Translations under genes and position numbers: made by a program
Source: Lachnospiraceae bacterium
GTDB taxonomy: Bacteria > Bacillota > Clostridia > Lachnospirales > Lachnospiraceae
Direction of reading: 5' to 3'
Assembly (NCBI GenBank): GCA_910575445.1
Contig: CAJTFW010000005.1
Coordinates: forward strand, 252,911-316,910
DNA: 64,000 nt
The notes under the pieces: model-generated
Seen by the model: the letters and a program-made list of their open reading frames with translations, nothing else
What the model was told of the DNA's origin: nothing
Databases searched by the model: none
In this document: positions 21,147-30,004 of the stretch, one piece after another
How positions within the stretch are numbered: the first letter of the stretch is position 1
How the letters are laid out: every line of letters starts with the position of its first letter

Positions 21147-21878
21147 ATGCTTTTACAGTGTGTAAGAATGGAACAGAAGAAGTTAAGACATTCCTATCTG
21201 TGGTTGGTATTTTTGGTAATTCCAGTGATTCCTGCGGTGATGGGAGGTGGAAATTATCTGCAAAATATTGGGATTTTAGAAGCAGAATGGTATTCACTTT
21301 GGACGCAGTGTTCGCTGTTTTACTCTAACTTTTTCTATGCGCCTTTGATTGCGTTGTACTGCGCGTATATCTGGAGGATAGAGCATCTAAATCACAACTG
21401 GAACCAGTTAATGACAATGCCAATCCCCATAAAGGATGTGTTTTTGGCAAAGCTTTGTCTGGCACTTTTATGTACCATAGCGTTACAGGGCTGGCTGTGG
21501 GTGCTGTTTGTAATAACAGGAAAAGTGGTGGGACTTACAGGGATGCCACCTCTAAAGATTTTTTCTTGGATACTTCGGGGGAGTATTGGAGGAATGGGGA
21601 TTGCAGCCTTACAGCTTGTGCTGTCAATGATAATACGAAGCTTTGCAGTGCCCATTGCACTCGCACTTTTGGGAAGCATTATAGGGCTTTTGATAAACAA
21701 TGGGGGACTGGGGCTTTTCTGGCCATATGCGCTGATGCTGATGGGGATGAATGCAAATCAGACAGAGGATATGGTGGGAAGTGTAATCGGCTATTGGGGA
21801 AGTGCAGGGGTGTTTCTGCTTGTATTTACAATAATGGGAATATGGTGGCTTGGTAAAAAGGATGTAGTGGCCTCGTAG
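21147..21878 (+). CDS. ABC transporter permease, LanG-like
   Basis: 243 residues with six predicted membrane helices and no cytoplasmic domain, of the MutG/EpiG size class. It begins one base after the stop of the first permease, with AAAGGAGATA upstream. It completes the ATPase-permease-permease set. No peptide precursor or modification gene is near, so this is a stand-alone resistance system and not the immunity part of a lantibiotic cluster. Confidence 0.85.
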   Translation: MLLQCVRMEQKKLRHSYLWLVFLVIPVIPAVMGGGNYLQNIGILEAEWYSLWTQCSLFYSNFFYAPLIALYCAYIWRIEHLNHNWNQLMTMPIPIKDVFLAKLCLALLCTIALQGWLWVLFVITGKVVGLTGMPPLKIFSWILRGSIGGMGIAALQLVLSMIIRSFAVPIALALLGSIIGLLINNGGLGLFWPYALMLMGMNANQTEDMVGSVIGYWGSAGVFLLVFTIMGIWWLGKKDVVAS

Positions 21879-21892
21879 AAAAAAGAACAGGA

Positions 21893-22855
21893 TTAGGGCG
21901 TAATGGTAACCGATAAGATGGCGTAGTCGGCAATGCCATATTGTGTTTCTACAGAGATTTGGCCATAGAGAGAGAGGGTAAGCATCGTCTCTTTGGTCTG
22001 GTTTAGTGCATAGTCAGCTAAGAATTCGGGAGTGTCTAAAGTCGTGTCACAGACAAGCTGAAATTGCAAGATATTGTCAGTAAGGTATTGGGTGATGGCA
22101 ACCTGCATATCGGCGGTTGTGGAAGTGAAGGTATAGGGCTCTACGAGATAGGGCTCAATGGTCAGACGACGGTTGTCCGCTAAGAAGCGGTCAGATGTGC
22201 AGGTGTGCATGGCATCAGCGGACTCAGGAAAATGATTGTTAAGGAAAGGCTCATCAGGAACAAGAAAATACTCGTAGATAAGATTAGAGCCATCTGTGAT
22301 AACTTTTCCATTCATCAGAGGGTCGTCCCAGGTGACATCGATATTGTACCATTCTCCATCAATCGCCACTTGATTCCAGGCGTGAGTTTGTACACCAGTG
22401 CCATCGTCGGCTGTGCCATAGAGAAGGACTTCCTCTAGGCCCGCTTTCTGGCAGAGGTAGGAGAAGGCTTTGGCATAGCCTTCACAGACAGCAGAGTTAA
22501 GAAGAAGTGCCCCCTCAGCGGTAAAGGCACTGTCGGGGAGTGTATCGGTGGCAAGGTTATCATAATCATAGTCTACATGGATAACAAGATAGTCATGGAT
22601 AGCTTTGACTTTTTCATATTCAGACATAGACGAAGTAAAGATGGTGTCTGCAATAGCAGCCATCTCTTCCTTATCTTCTACAGGTTCTTCGGGCAAAATA
22701 GACTTCTTTAAGCTGTTTTCTATAGTGCTGTATATACTATCATCGAACGTTTCGTCCGGGGGTACAGTCTCTGATGCTATGGGTTCTAGACGAAAGATAG
22801 AGCATCCTGACAGAAGAAGGGTGAGTATAAGGCAAAGCAGATATATATTTTTCAT
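21893..22855 (-). CDS. Transglutaminase-like lipoprotein
   Basis: 320 residues. Signal peptide with lipobox LSGC (Cys18). The transglutaminase-like core has the catalytic triad in place: Cys in SAVCEGYAKAF, His in QTHAWNQV and Asp in NIDVTWDD. Members of this fold in Firmicutes are usually extracellular cysteine proteases or peptide-modifying enzymes of the wall. The frame extends to 22870, but GGAGG before MKNIYLL and the signal peptide fix 22855. It is convergent with the ABC permease gene, 15 bases apart. Confidence 0.85.
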   Translation of the reverse strand: MKNIYLLCLILTLLLSGCSIFRLEPIASETVPPDETFDDSIYSTIENSLKKSILPEEPVEDKEEMAAIADTIFTSSMSEYEKVKAIHDYLVIHVDYDYDNLATDTLPDSAFTAEGALLLNSAVCEGYAKAFSYLCQKAGLEEVLLYGTADDGTGVQTHAWNQVAIDGEWYNIDVTWDDPLMNGKVITDGSNLIYEYFLVPDEPFLNNHFPESADAMHTCTSDRFLADNRRLTIEPYLVEPYTFTSTTADMQVAITQYLTDNILQFQLVCDTTLDTPEFLADYALNQTKETMLTLSLYGQISVETQYGIADYAILSVTITP

Positions 22856-22996
22856 AGATGTTTCCTCCAAGTGTAGGTTTCACAACTATTTTACCATAAG
22901 AACACAATCTTTTCCTTTATTTTTTTCCAGAAAGTGCCGATATACTCCATAAGAAGCAGGTTTATCTGACTATATTATGTAAAAGGAGGATTTCAT

Positions 22997-23623
22997 ATGC
23001 AGGTGAATGTAAACCAAGATGCAGCCGTCAGACAGTATACACAGGCGATGCAGAACACCGGAACAGCTGCGACAAGCTCGAAAGCAGTTGCCGACACTAC
23101 TGAGGAGGCTTCCAAGAAAAAGGAGCAGGATACCGATAAGGTTGAATTCAGCAAAGATACCAACGTAACCACCAAGATGAGCGATTCTGAGAGAGCTGCT
23201 TTAGTAAAGAGCTTAAAAGATGACCTGAACAACCAGATGTCTCGTTTCACGAACATGATGGTTCAGACATTCCAGAAGCAGGGTATTACTTCTTCTATGG
23301 TTCAGGGTGATGATTTCTGGAAGATGATGGCCAGCGGCAAATATTCTGTGGATGCTCAGACCAAGGCAGATGCACAGGAAGCTATCTCTGAAGACGGATA
23401 TTGGGGAGTAAAGCAGACTTCTCAGAGAATCTTTGACTTTGCTCATGCATTGGCAGGCGATGATGTAGAGAAGATGCAGAAGTTCCAGAAAGCAGTGGAG
23501 AAAGGCTTTGAGCAGGCTGGCGCTGCATGGGGCGGAGACCTTCCATCTATCTGTGGCGATACCCATGAGGCAGTCAATAAGTTATTTGACGATTTCTATG
23601 CAAAACATGGTGCTACCGTATAA
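22997..23623 (+). CDS. Unrecognised soluble protein, probably well expressed
   Basis: 208 residues, no signal peptide or membrane span. The first 60 residues are Ala/Thr/Lys-rich and look disordered; DKVEFSKD at about 48-55 resembles the start of flagellar regulatory or export substrates. The rest is helical, with a Trp/Gly-rich segment (DGYWGVKQTSQRIFDFA). A perfect AAAGGAGG, regular codons and a strong terminator suggest high expression. It stands alone between unrelated genes. Similar proteins in related genomes sometimes carry the name hydrogenase-4 component G, which nothing here supports. Function unknown. Confidence 0.7.
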   Translation: MQVNVNQDAAVRQYTQAMQNTGTAATSSKAVADTTEEASKKKEQDTDKVEFSKDTNVTTKMSDSERAALVKSLKDDLNNQMSRFTNMMVQTFQKQGITSSMVQGDDFWKMMASGKYSVDAQTKADAQEAISEDGYWGVKQTSQRIFDFAHALAGDDVEKMQKFQKAVEKGFEQAGAAWGGDLPSICGDTHEAVNKLFDDFYAKHGATV

Positions 23624-23638
23624 CTTATTAAGGAAATG

Positions 23639-23672
23639 CTGTCGCAAGATACCTCTTGCGGCAGTCTTTTTT
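23639..23672 (+). terminator. Rho-independent terminator
   Basis: CTGTCGCAAGA and TCTTGCGGCAG pair around TACC, followed by TCTTTTTT, 16 bases after the stop of the small protein gene. Confidence 0.9.
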
Positions 23673-23780
23673 ATGCATAAAATCCTCGTTTTTTCCATAA
23701 ATTATTGGCTATAAACGCAAATTTATAAATAGTGTATCTGAAGAACTGCGAAAATCGGCCCTTTTTTGACATACTGTTCA

Positions 23781-23809
23781 TTGATTTTTTGATAACACCG
23801 GGTTATAAT
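23781..23809 (+). promoter_or_regulatory. Promoter of murA
   Basis: TTGATT (23781-23786), a 17-base spacer and a perfect TATAAT (23804-23809) lie about 110 bases before the murA start. A TTGACA at 23766 is too far upstream to pair with this -10. Confidence 0.6.
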
Positions 23810-23920
23810 AGCTAAATATACTGGAATCAGTATGTATCAAAAAAACAGCGAATAAGAAGCGCCGTTTTGGCGCAACCTTTACATATAAAATAGTTGAATG
23901 AAAGCGACCGAGGTGTAAGC

Positions 23921-25213
23921 GTGGAACAGTATATTATTAAGGGTGGAAATACTCTCGCAGGAGAAGTAGAGATTGGAGGAGCTAAAAATGCAGCTCTGGC
24001 AATTCTTGCAGCAGCAAATATGACAAATGAAACCGTCCATATAGACAATCTTCCCGATGTGCGGGATATTAATGCACTTTTAGAAGCAATGGAAGGAATT
24101 GGCGCCCATATTGAACGCATAGACCGTCATACCGTAACGGTCAATGGCTCTGGTGTGGAGAACTTTATCGTAGAGAGTGAGAGCATGAAAAAGATTCGCG
24201 CTTCGTACTATCTCTTAGGAGCACTGCTTGGAAAATACAAAAAAGCACAAGTGCCACTACCTGGCGGATGCAACATCGGAAGCCGTCCGATAGACCAGCA
24301 TCTAAAAGGCTTTAAAGCGATGGGAGCTGTTACAAAAGTAGAGCATGGTTTTATTATTGCAGAAGCCAAAACGCTTCACGGCGCTCATATTTTCTTAGAT
24401 ATGGTCAGCGTCGGAGCCACGATTAATATTATGATGGCAGCAGCGATGGCAGAAGGCAATACAACGATTGAAAATGCAGCCAAAGAACCACACGTGGTAG
24501 ACGTAGCGAATTTTCTGAACAGTATGGGTGCTAGCATCAAAGGAGCTGGTACAGATGTGATTCGTATTCGGGGCGTCAAATCCCTGCATAAGACTGAGTA
24601 TTCGATTATTCCAGACCAGATAGAAGCAGGAACCTTTATGTTTGCCGCTGCGGTGACAGGCGGTGATATTGTATTACACAACGTAATTCCTAAGCATCTA
24701 GAGGCAACCAGCGCCAAGCTTTTAGAGCTTGGCTGCACAGTCCATGAATATGACGATGCCATTCGTGTGATTGGCCCTAAGAAGCTTCTTGCTACCCATG
24801 TAAAGACAATGCCATATCCAGGCTTCCCCACCGATATGCAGCCGCAGATAGCAGTATCGCTCGCCTTGGCAGATGGTACAAGTATTGTAACAGAGAGCAT
24901 CTTTGAGAACCGTTTTCGTTATGTAGATGAGTTGGCACGCATGGGAGCCTCTGTCAAAGTAGAAGGAAATATTGCTGTGATTAGTGGCGTGGAAAAATTC
25001 ACAGGTGCCAGAGTCAGCGCGCCAGACTTACGCGCCGGAGCTGCTCTTGTGATTGCTGGCTTGGCTGCCGAAGGTATCACAATTGTAGATGACATCTACT
25101 ATATTGAGCGCGGTTATGAAAATCTGGATAAAAAGTTAAAAGCACTGGGAGCTGTTATTGAAAAAGTAGCCAGCGAAAAAGAAATTCAGAAATTCCAACT
25201 AAAAGTGGGGTGA
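23921..25213 (+). CDS. murA: UDP-N-acetylglucosamine 1-carboxyvinyltransferase
   Basis: 430 residues. It catalyses the first committed step of peptidoglycan synthesis, adding enolpyruvate to UDP-GlcNAc. The substrate-binding Lys-Asn (GGAKNAAL), the catalytic cysteine in PGGCNIGSRPID (Cys117, the fosfomycin target) and FPTDMQPQ are all present. The frame opens at 23894, but GAGGTG before GTG 23921 (VEQYIIKGG) fits the family start. It is a single-gene unit with its own promoter and a hairpin at its end. Confidence 0.93.
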   Translation: MEQYIIKGGNTLAGEVEIGGAKNAALAILAAANMTNETVHIDNLPDVRDINALLEAMEGIGAHIERIDRHTVTVNGSGVENFIVESESMKKIRASYYLLGALLGKYKKAQVPLPGGCNIGSRPIDQHLKGFKAMGAVTKVEHGFIIAEAKTLHGAHIFLDMVSVGATINIMMAAAMAEGNTTIENAAKEPHVVDVANFLNSMGASIKGAGTDVIRIRGVKSLHKTEYSIIPDQIEAGTFMFAAAVTGGDIVLHNVIPKHLEATSAKLLELGCTVHEYDDAIRVIGPKKLLATHVKTMPYPGFPTDMQPQIAVSLALADGTSIVTESIFENRFRYVDELARMGASVKVEGNIAVISGVEKFTGARVSAPDLRAGAALVIAGLAAEGITIVDDIYYIERGYENLDKKLKALGAVIEKVASEKEIQKFQLKVG

Positions 25214-25226
25214 TAATTATCACCCC
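25207..25226. terminator. Hairpin between convergent genes
   Basis: A perfect 20-base palindrome GGGGTGATAATTATCACCCC includes the murA stop codon and lies 17 bases from the end of the symporter gene on the other strand. T-rich sequence follows on both sides, so it may terminate both genes, though the U runs are short. Confidence 0.5.
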
Positions 25227-25243
25227 ATCTTTATGCATCGTAT

Positions 25244-26419
25244 TTATTGTTTTGCAGCAATCTTGTGTTTGTCTGCATATCCGGTAAGCATCAGTGTCAG
25301 TGCGCCATCTCCCGTGACATTACAAGCGGTTCCAAAGCTGTCCTGAAGTGCGAAGATGGTCAGCATCAGGGCAGTCCCCGTATCATCAAAGAGCAGGATA
25401 CCTGTGATAAGTCCAAGAGAAGCCATAACGGTTCCTCCAGGAACTCCAGGTGCACCGATTGCAAAGATACCAAGCAAAAGACAAAACAGTATCATTGTCC
25501 CAAGAGAAGGAATCTTGCCATACAGAATCTGAGATACCGTCATTACAAAGAAGACCTCTGTCAGCACAGAGCCGCACAGATGAATATTGGCAAAAAGAGG
25601 AATTCCAAAATTTACCATATCTTCCCGAAGTACCGAAGACTTTTTGGCACAGCGCAGAGCAACTGCCAGCGTTGCTGCTGAAGACATCGTTCCAACGGCT
25701 GTAATATAAGCTGGTCCATAGTGTTTCACCACCTCAACCGGGTTCTTTCCAGAGTAGAGACCTGCCAGCACATACAAAAGGGTCATCCAGAGATAATGTC
25801 CAATCATTACGATGATAATCACCTTTAAAAATACCGGCAACTGTTTGGTAATCGTTCCTTCATATGACAATCCACAGAAAGTACAAGCAATAAAAAGTGG
25901 CAGAAGCGGAATAATAATTTTTGTCACAATCTGCAATACAATCTGCTGAAATTCCTCTAAAATCTCAGTGGTCCTTACAGAACCCGTCCAGGTAACTCCA
26001 AGCCCCATCAGAATCGAGAAGACAAGTGCACTCATCACACTCATAATCTGAGGAATCTCCAACTGGAAAATTACATCTGGGAGTGCTTTGAGTCCTTCCG
26101 CATTTGATACAATCGACAGATGCGGAATCAGTGTATAACCCGCAAACGTTGAGAAAAGTGCAGCTCCCACAGACGAGACATACGCAATCAAAAGCGCAAT
26201 CCCAAGCATCCTCGAAGCATTCTTTCCAAGCCTTGTAATCGAAGGTGCAATAAATCCAATGACAATCAAAGGTACACAGAAGGTAATCACCTGTCCAAGC
26301 ACTTGCTTTAAAGTTACAATAATGTTCATGAATGTCTCATTTGCCACCAGTCCAGCCAGGATACCAAGTAAAACTCCGGCTAACAGACGAACTGGAAGAC
26401 TCTGCCATATTTTTTTCAT
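25244..26419 (-). CDS. Dicarboxylate/amino acid:cation symporter
   Basis: 391 residues with about eight membrane spans and the two re-entrant loops of the DAACS family. The second half has AVGTMSSAATLAVALRCAKK, the Ser-rich first hairpin, and GAPGVPGGTVMAS in the second. These proteins take up dicarboxylates, glutamate or serine/threonine with Na+ or H+; the exact substrate cannot be told. It is downstream of metK on the same strand with its own promoter. Confidence 0.88.
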   Translation of the reverse strand: MKKIWQSLPVRLLAGVLLGILAGLVANETFMNIIVTLKQVLGQVITFCVPLIVIGFIAPSITRLGKNASRMLGIALLIAYVSSVGAALFSTFAGYTLIPHLSIVSNAEGLKALPDVIFQLEIPQIMSVMSALVFSILMGLGVTWTGSVRTTEILEEFQQIVLQIVTKIIIPLLPLFIACTFCGLSYEGTITKQLPVFLKVIIIVMIGHYLWMTLLYVLAGLYSGKNPVEVVKHYGPAYITAVGTMSSAATLAVALRCAKKSSVLREDMVNFGIPLFANIHLCGSVLTEVFFVMTVSQILYGKIPSLGTMILFCLLLGIFAIGAPGVPGGTVMASLGLITGILLFDDTGTALMLTIFALQDSFGTACNVTGDGALTLMLTGYADKHKIAAKQ

Positions 26420-26467
26420 GAAACTCTCCCTCCTATACTAAAAGATACCCAACAAGGGGCTTATTAT

Positions 26468-26496
26468 AGTATAGATGATTTTGGCAAATCTGACAA
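26468..26496 (-). promoter_or_regulatory. Promoter of the symporter gene
   Basis: On the minus strand TTGTCA (26491-26496), a 17-base spacer and TATACT (26468-26473) lie about 50 bases before the start codon. Confidence 0.6.
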
Positions 26497-26526
26497 TGAA
26501 CTTTCTATCTTTTAAAAGTATTAAGT

Positions 26527-27714
26527 TTACAGATAAGCTTTTAATACATCAACCTTATCCGTCTTCTCCCACGGCAGATCCAAATCTGTTCTTCCAAAAT
26601 GTCCGTATGCTGCTGTCTGCTTATAAATCGGTCTTCTTAAATCCAACATTTTAATAATTCCTGCTGGCCTTAAATCAAAATTCTCGCGGATGATATCCAC
26701 CAATTTCTGGTTGGAAATCTTACCAGTCCCATAAGTATCCACCATAATTGAAGTAGGTCTGGCCACACCAATCGCATAGGAAAGCTGAATCTCACATTTT
26801 TCTGCCAGGCCGGCAGCTACGATATTCTTTGCCACATAGCGCGCTGCATATGCCGCTGAACGGTCCACTTTTGTACAGTCTTTTCCTGAGAATGCGCCGC
26901 CGCCGTGACGTGCATATCCACCGTAAGTATCCACGATAATCTTGCGCCCTGTCAGTCCGCTGTCCCCATGAGGTCCACCAATCACAAAACGTCCTGTTGG
27001 ATTGATAAAGAACTTGGTGTCTTTGTCAACCATCTCCTTTGGAAGAATTGGATCAAAGACATATTTCTTAATATCCTTATGTATCTGCTCCTGTGACACT
27101 TCTGCATCATGCTGTGTAGATAACACTACCGCATCCAGGCGAAGTGGTTTTCCGTTCTCATCATATTCTACGGATACCTGTGTCTTGCCATCTGGTCTTA
27201 GATAAGGAAGTGTTCCATTCTTGCGGACTTCGGTAAGTTTCAGTGCCAGCTTGTGTGCAAGTGCAATCGGATAAGGCATCATCTCTGGCGTCTCGTTGCT
27301 TGCGTAGCCAAACATCATACCCTGGTCTCCGGCTCCAATTGCTTCAATCTCTTTGTCATCCATCTGATTTTCTTTTGCTTCTAGGGCTTTGTTGACACCC
27401 ATTGCAATATCTGTAGACTGCTCGTCAATCGCAGTAATCACCGCACAGGTGTCCGCATTAAATCCATAATTGTCTTTGTCATAGCCAATCTCGCGAATGG
27501 TATCTCTGACAAGCTTTTGAATATCAACATAGGCATTGGTTGTAATCTCGCCCATTACAAGCACCAGACCGGTTGTTGTGCTGGTCTCACATGCCACACG
27601 GCTCATAGGGTCCTGTGCCATCAGTGCATCTAAGATGGCATCTGAGATTTGGTCACAGATTTTGTCGGGATGTCCTTCGGTGACAGATTCAGAAGTAAAT
27701 AATAATTTTTCCAT
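26527..27714 (-). CDS. metK: S-adenosylmethionine synthetase
   Basis: 395 residues. It makes SAM from methionine and ATP. Landmarks are [13 protein letters not shown] at the N terminus, [12 protein letters not shown], and [16 protein letters not shown], the phosphate-binding loop region. The frame extends to 27774, but that part lies in the riboswitch terminator; AAAGGAG before ATG 27714 fixes the start. Expression is controlled by the SAM-I riboswitch in its leader. Confidence 0.97.
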   Translation of the reverse strand: MEKLLFTSESVTEGHPDKICDQISDAILDALMAQDPMSRVACETSTTTGLVLVMGEITTNAYVDIQKLVRDTIREIGYDKDNYGFNADTCAVITAIDEQSTDIAMGVNKALEAKENQMDDKEIEAIGAGDQGMMFGYASNETPEMMPYPIALAHKLALKLTEVRKNGTLPYLRPDGKTQVSVEYDENGKPLRLDAVVLSTQHDAEVSQEQIHKDIKKYVFDPILPKEMVDKDTKFFINPTGRFVIGGPHGDSGLTGRKIIVDTYGGYARHGGGAFSGKDCTKVDRSAAYAARYVAKNIVAAGLAEKCEIQLSYAIGVARPTSIMVDTYGTGKISNQKLVDIIRENFDLRPAGIIKMLDLRRPIYKQTAAYGHFGRTDLDLPWEKTDKVDVLKAYL

Positions 27715-27756
27715 GTTGTTGCTCCTTTCAAGAAGTAAATAATAAATTTTTTTGCA

Positions 27757-27784
27757 TAAAAGAAAGGTCCGCATAAGCGGACCT
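27757..27784 (-). terminator. Riboswitch-controlled terminator before metK
   Basis: On the minus strand AGGTCCGC and GCGGACCT pair around TTAT and are followed by TTTCTTTT. The hairpin sits between the SAM aptamer and metK, as expected for a transcription-terminating S-box. Confidence 0.88.
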
Positions 27785-27805
27785 GATAATGGCTCTTTAT
27801 CAAAT

Positions 27806-27908
27806 CCTCTTATTGTTCGATTACTCGCTCAGGTTAGCACCTTCCTTATGGATAAGGGGTTGCCGGGTTTCACAGATCCTATGTATCTCCACCGCTCTGA
27901 ATAAGAGA
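27806..27908 (-). promoter_or_regulatory. SAM-I (S-box) riboswitch aptamer
   Basis: Read on the minus strand, CTCTTATT and AATAAGAG close the P1 stem. Inside lie GCGGTGGAG, GATCTGTGAAACC and CGGCAACC, the conserved core of SAM-I aptamers, then AAGGTGCTAACCTG. SAM binding should favour the terminator hairpin at 27757-27784 and shut off metK. Confidence 0.95.
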
Positions 27909-27938
27909 AAACTACTCTATGGACTTTTCTTTGTCTCT

Positions 27939-27967
27939 AACATACTCTTAGCACTACAAAAAGTCAA
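27939..27967 (-). promoter_or_regulatory. Promoter of the metK leader
   Basis: On the minus strand TTGACT (27962-27967), 17 bases, TATGTT (27939-27944), placed about 30 bases before the aptamer. Confidence 0.6.
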
Positions 27968-28047
27968 GTATTTTTACAAAAAGTTTATAAATAACCAAAG
28001 AAATATATGGTATACTTTCTAATAGCGAATATACGGAGGAAAAAGCA

Positions 28048-29139
28048 GTGAACTTAAAAACGAAACTGATTATTACGTTTAGCGTTGTCATTGCGGTCCC
28101 GCTGTTTCTGATTACCATTGTCTTCTGGGGATTTCTAAGTATGCAGCCAGCGGAAGTGCTGAATGCACAGACAAAGGATTTTTTAGGAGAGATGCTTTTG
28201 TCAGTGATGTTGATTATGGCTATGACTGGAAGCTTTTTGATTCTCTGGATTTACCGTAGCATCCTCAATCCTATTGAGACGCTGAAAAAGGCGACAAGAA
28301 ATATCCGGGATGGAAATCTGGACTTTGAAGTGGAGATTGAAGACAATGATGAGATTGGCGAACTGTGTGCAGACTTTGAAGAGATGCGAATTCGCCTTAA
28401 GGAGTCCACAGAGGAGAAGGTGGTGTTTGACAGTCAGAATAAAGAACTAATCAGCAATATTTCTCATGATTTGAAGACGCCAATTACTGCTATCAAAGGG
28501 TATGTGGAAGGACTTCTAGACGGTGTGGCTGATACGCCGGAGAAACAAGGGAAATATCTGCGAACCATCTACAATAAAGCCAATGATATGGACCGATTGA
28601 TTAACGAACTGACGTTCTATTCCAAGATTGATACCAACCGGATTCCTTATACTTTTCACAAGATTAATGTCAGAGAATATTTTGATGACTGTTTTGAGGA
28701 TATTGGATTGGAGCTTGGACAGCAGCAGATTGAGCTTGCATATGACAATCAGGTAAAAGGCGATGTGGTGGTGATTGCAGATGCAGAGCAGATGAAGCGG
28801 GTTATCAATAACATTGTCGGCAATTCGATTAAATATATGGATAAAGAGGAGAAATTCATCCATATCCGCGTGCTTGATGTAGGGGACTTTATTCAGGTGG
28901 AGATTGAGGACAATGGGCGCGGGATTGCAGCAAAAGATTTGCCATATATCTTTGACCGTTTCTACCGAACAGATACTTCTAGAAATTCCTCTAGAGGAGG
29001 AAGTGGCATTGGTCTATCTATTGTTCATAAGATTATGGAGGACCATGGAGGCAAAGTGTGGGCGACAAGCAGAGAAGGAGCCGGCACAGTGATGTGTTTT
29101 GTACTTAGAAAATATCAGGAGGTGCCAGTTGGTGAGTAG
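28048..29139 (+). CDS. Sensor histidine kinase with a very short sensor loop
   Basis: 363 residues. Two membrane helices (about 7-29 and 47-69) are joined by only about 17 outside residues. A HAMP linker follows (70-125), then SHDLKTPIT with His140 and an ATPase domain with DNGRGIAAKDLPYIFDRFYR and GGSGIGLSI. The small outside loop suggests sensing in or at the membrane. It starts with GTG after CGGAGG and overlaps the next gene by eight bases. Regulated genes are unknown. Confidence 0.92.
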   Translation: MNLKTKLIITFSVVIAVPLFLITIVFWGFLSMQPAEVLNAQTKDFLGEMLLSVMLIMAMTGSFLILWIYRSILNPIETLKKATRNIRDGNLDFEVEIEDNDEIGELCADFEEMRIRLKESTEEKVVFDSQNKELISNISHDLKTPITAIKGYVEGLLDGVADTPEKQGKYLRTIYNKANDMDRLINELTFYSKIDTNRIPYTFHKINVREYFDDCFEDIGLELGQQQIELAYDNQVKGDVVVIADAEQMKRVINNIVGNSIKYMDKEEKFIHIRVLDVGDFIQVEIEDNGRGIAAKDLPYIFDRFYRTDTSRNSSRGGSGIGLSIVHKIMEDHGGKVWATSREGAGTVMCFVLRKYQEVPVGE

Positions 29140-29821
29140 ACTATTAATTATTGAAGACGAAGAGGCGATTGCAGATTTAGAAAAAGATTACTTAGAGCTG
29201 AGCGGATTTAAAGTAGAGATTGAAGAACGGGGCGACACTGGTCTGACACGGGCACTGTCTGAGGAATTTGACTTGATTATCCTGGATTTGATGTTGCCTG
29301 GTGTGGATGGATTTGAGATCTGCAAGCAGATTCGGGAGGAGAAAAATATCCCTGTGATTATGGTATCAGCGAAGAAAGACGATATTGATAAGATTCGTGG
29401 TCTGGGTCTTGGGGCAGACGACTATATGACAAAGCCCTTTAGTCCAAGTGAATTAGTGGCCAGAGTCAAAGCGCATATGGCGCGCTATGAGCGACTGATT
29501 GGAAGTGGTATCCAGGAAAATGAAGTCGTGGAGATTCGCGGTATCAAGATTGACAAGACCGCGCGCCGGGTGTGGGTCAATGGAGAGGAGAGAGCTTTTA
29601 CCTCTAAGGAGTTTGACCTTCTGACCTTTTTAGCACAGAATCCGAATCATGTATATACAAAGGAAGAACTTTTTAGCAAAATCTGGGACATGGAGTCCAT
29701 CGGAGATATTGCGACAGTGACCGTGCATATTAAGAAGATTCGGGAGAAGATAGAATTTAATACTGCAAAACCACAGTATATTGAGACCATCTGGGGCGTA
29801 GGGTATCGATTTAAAGTCTAA
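29132..29821 (+). CDS. OmpR/PhoB-type response regulator
   Basis: 229 residues: receiver domain with IIEDEE, phosphoacceptor Asp52 (LIILDLMLPG), SAKKDD and TKPF, then a winged-helix DNA-binding domain ending ETIWGVGYRFKV. The frame extends upstream into the kinase gene; AGGAGG at 29117-29122 fits GTG 29132, which overlaps the kinase stop. Partner of the kinase just before it. Confidence 0.92.
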   Translation: MSRLLIIEDEEAIADLEKDYLELSGFKVEIEERGDTGLTRALSEEFDLIILDLMLPGVDGFEICKQIREEKNIPVIMVSAKKDDIDKIRGLGLGADDYMTKPFSPSELVARVKAHMARYERLIGSGIQENEVVEIRGIKIDKTARRVWVNGEERAFTSKEFDLLTFLAQNPNHVYTKEELFSKIWDMESIGDIATVTVHIKKIREKIEFNTAKPQYIETIWGVGYRFKV

Positions 29822-29834
29822 GATTTCTAAGATA

Positions 29835-29896
29835 ACTGCGGCCGTGTGCTTGTGATATTTTTAACATATCGAAAGTACATGGTCGCAGTATTTTTA
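29835..29896 (+). terminator. Terminator after the second two-component operon
   Basis: A 17-base stem from ACTGCGGCC... (29835-29851) to ...GGTCGCAGT (29873-29889), with G-U pairs and an inner GATAT/ATATC extension, is followed by ATTTTTAT. Confidence 0.85.
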
Positions 29897-30004
29897 TGTC
29901 TTCTAATCCATAAAAAACGTCTTTCGACAAAATTCCCTTTTTTTACATATTCTAATAACAGATAGACACAAAATCCATCCGTGGACATAAGAGGAGGGGA
30001 TGTG

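Noticed and set aside
19476..21878. Lantibiotic biosynthesis cluster
   Set aside because: Only the resistance exporter and a two-component system are present; no LanA, LanM or LanBC-like gene lies within reach.
22936..22943. Sigma-28 promoter before the small orphan gene
   Set aside because: The -10-like GCCGATAT is present, but no TAAA-type -35 lies at the right distance; kept only as a hint in the findings.
24385..24900. 171-codon minus-strand frame inside murA
   Set aside because: A shadow of murA; composition and position fit an antisense open frame with no start signal.
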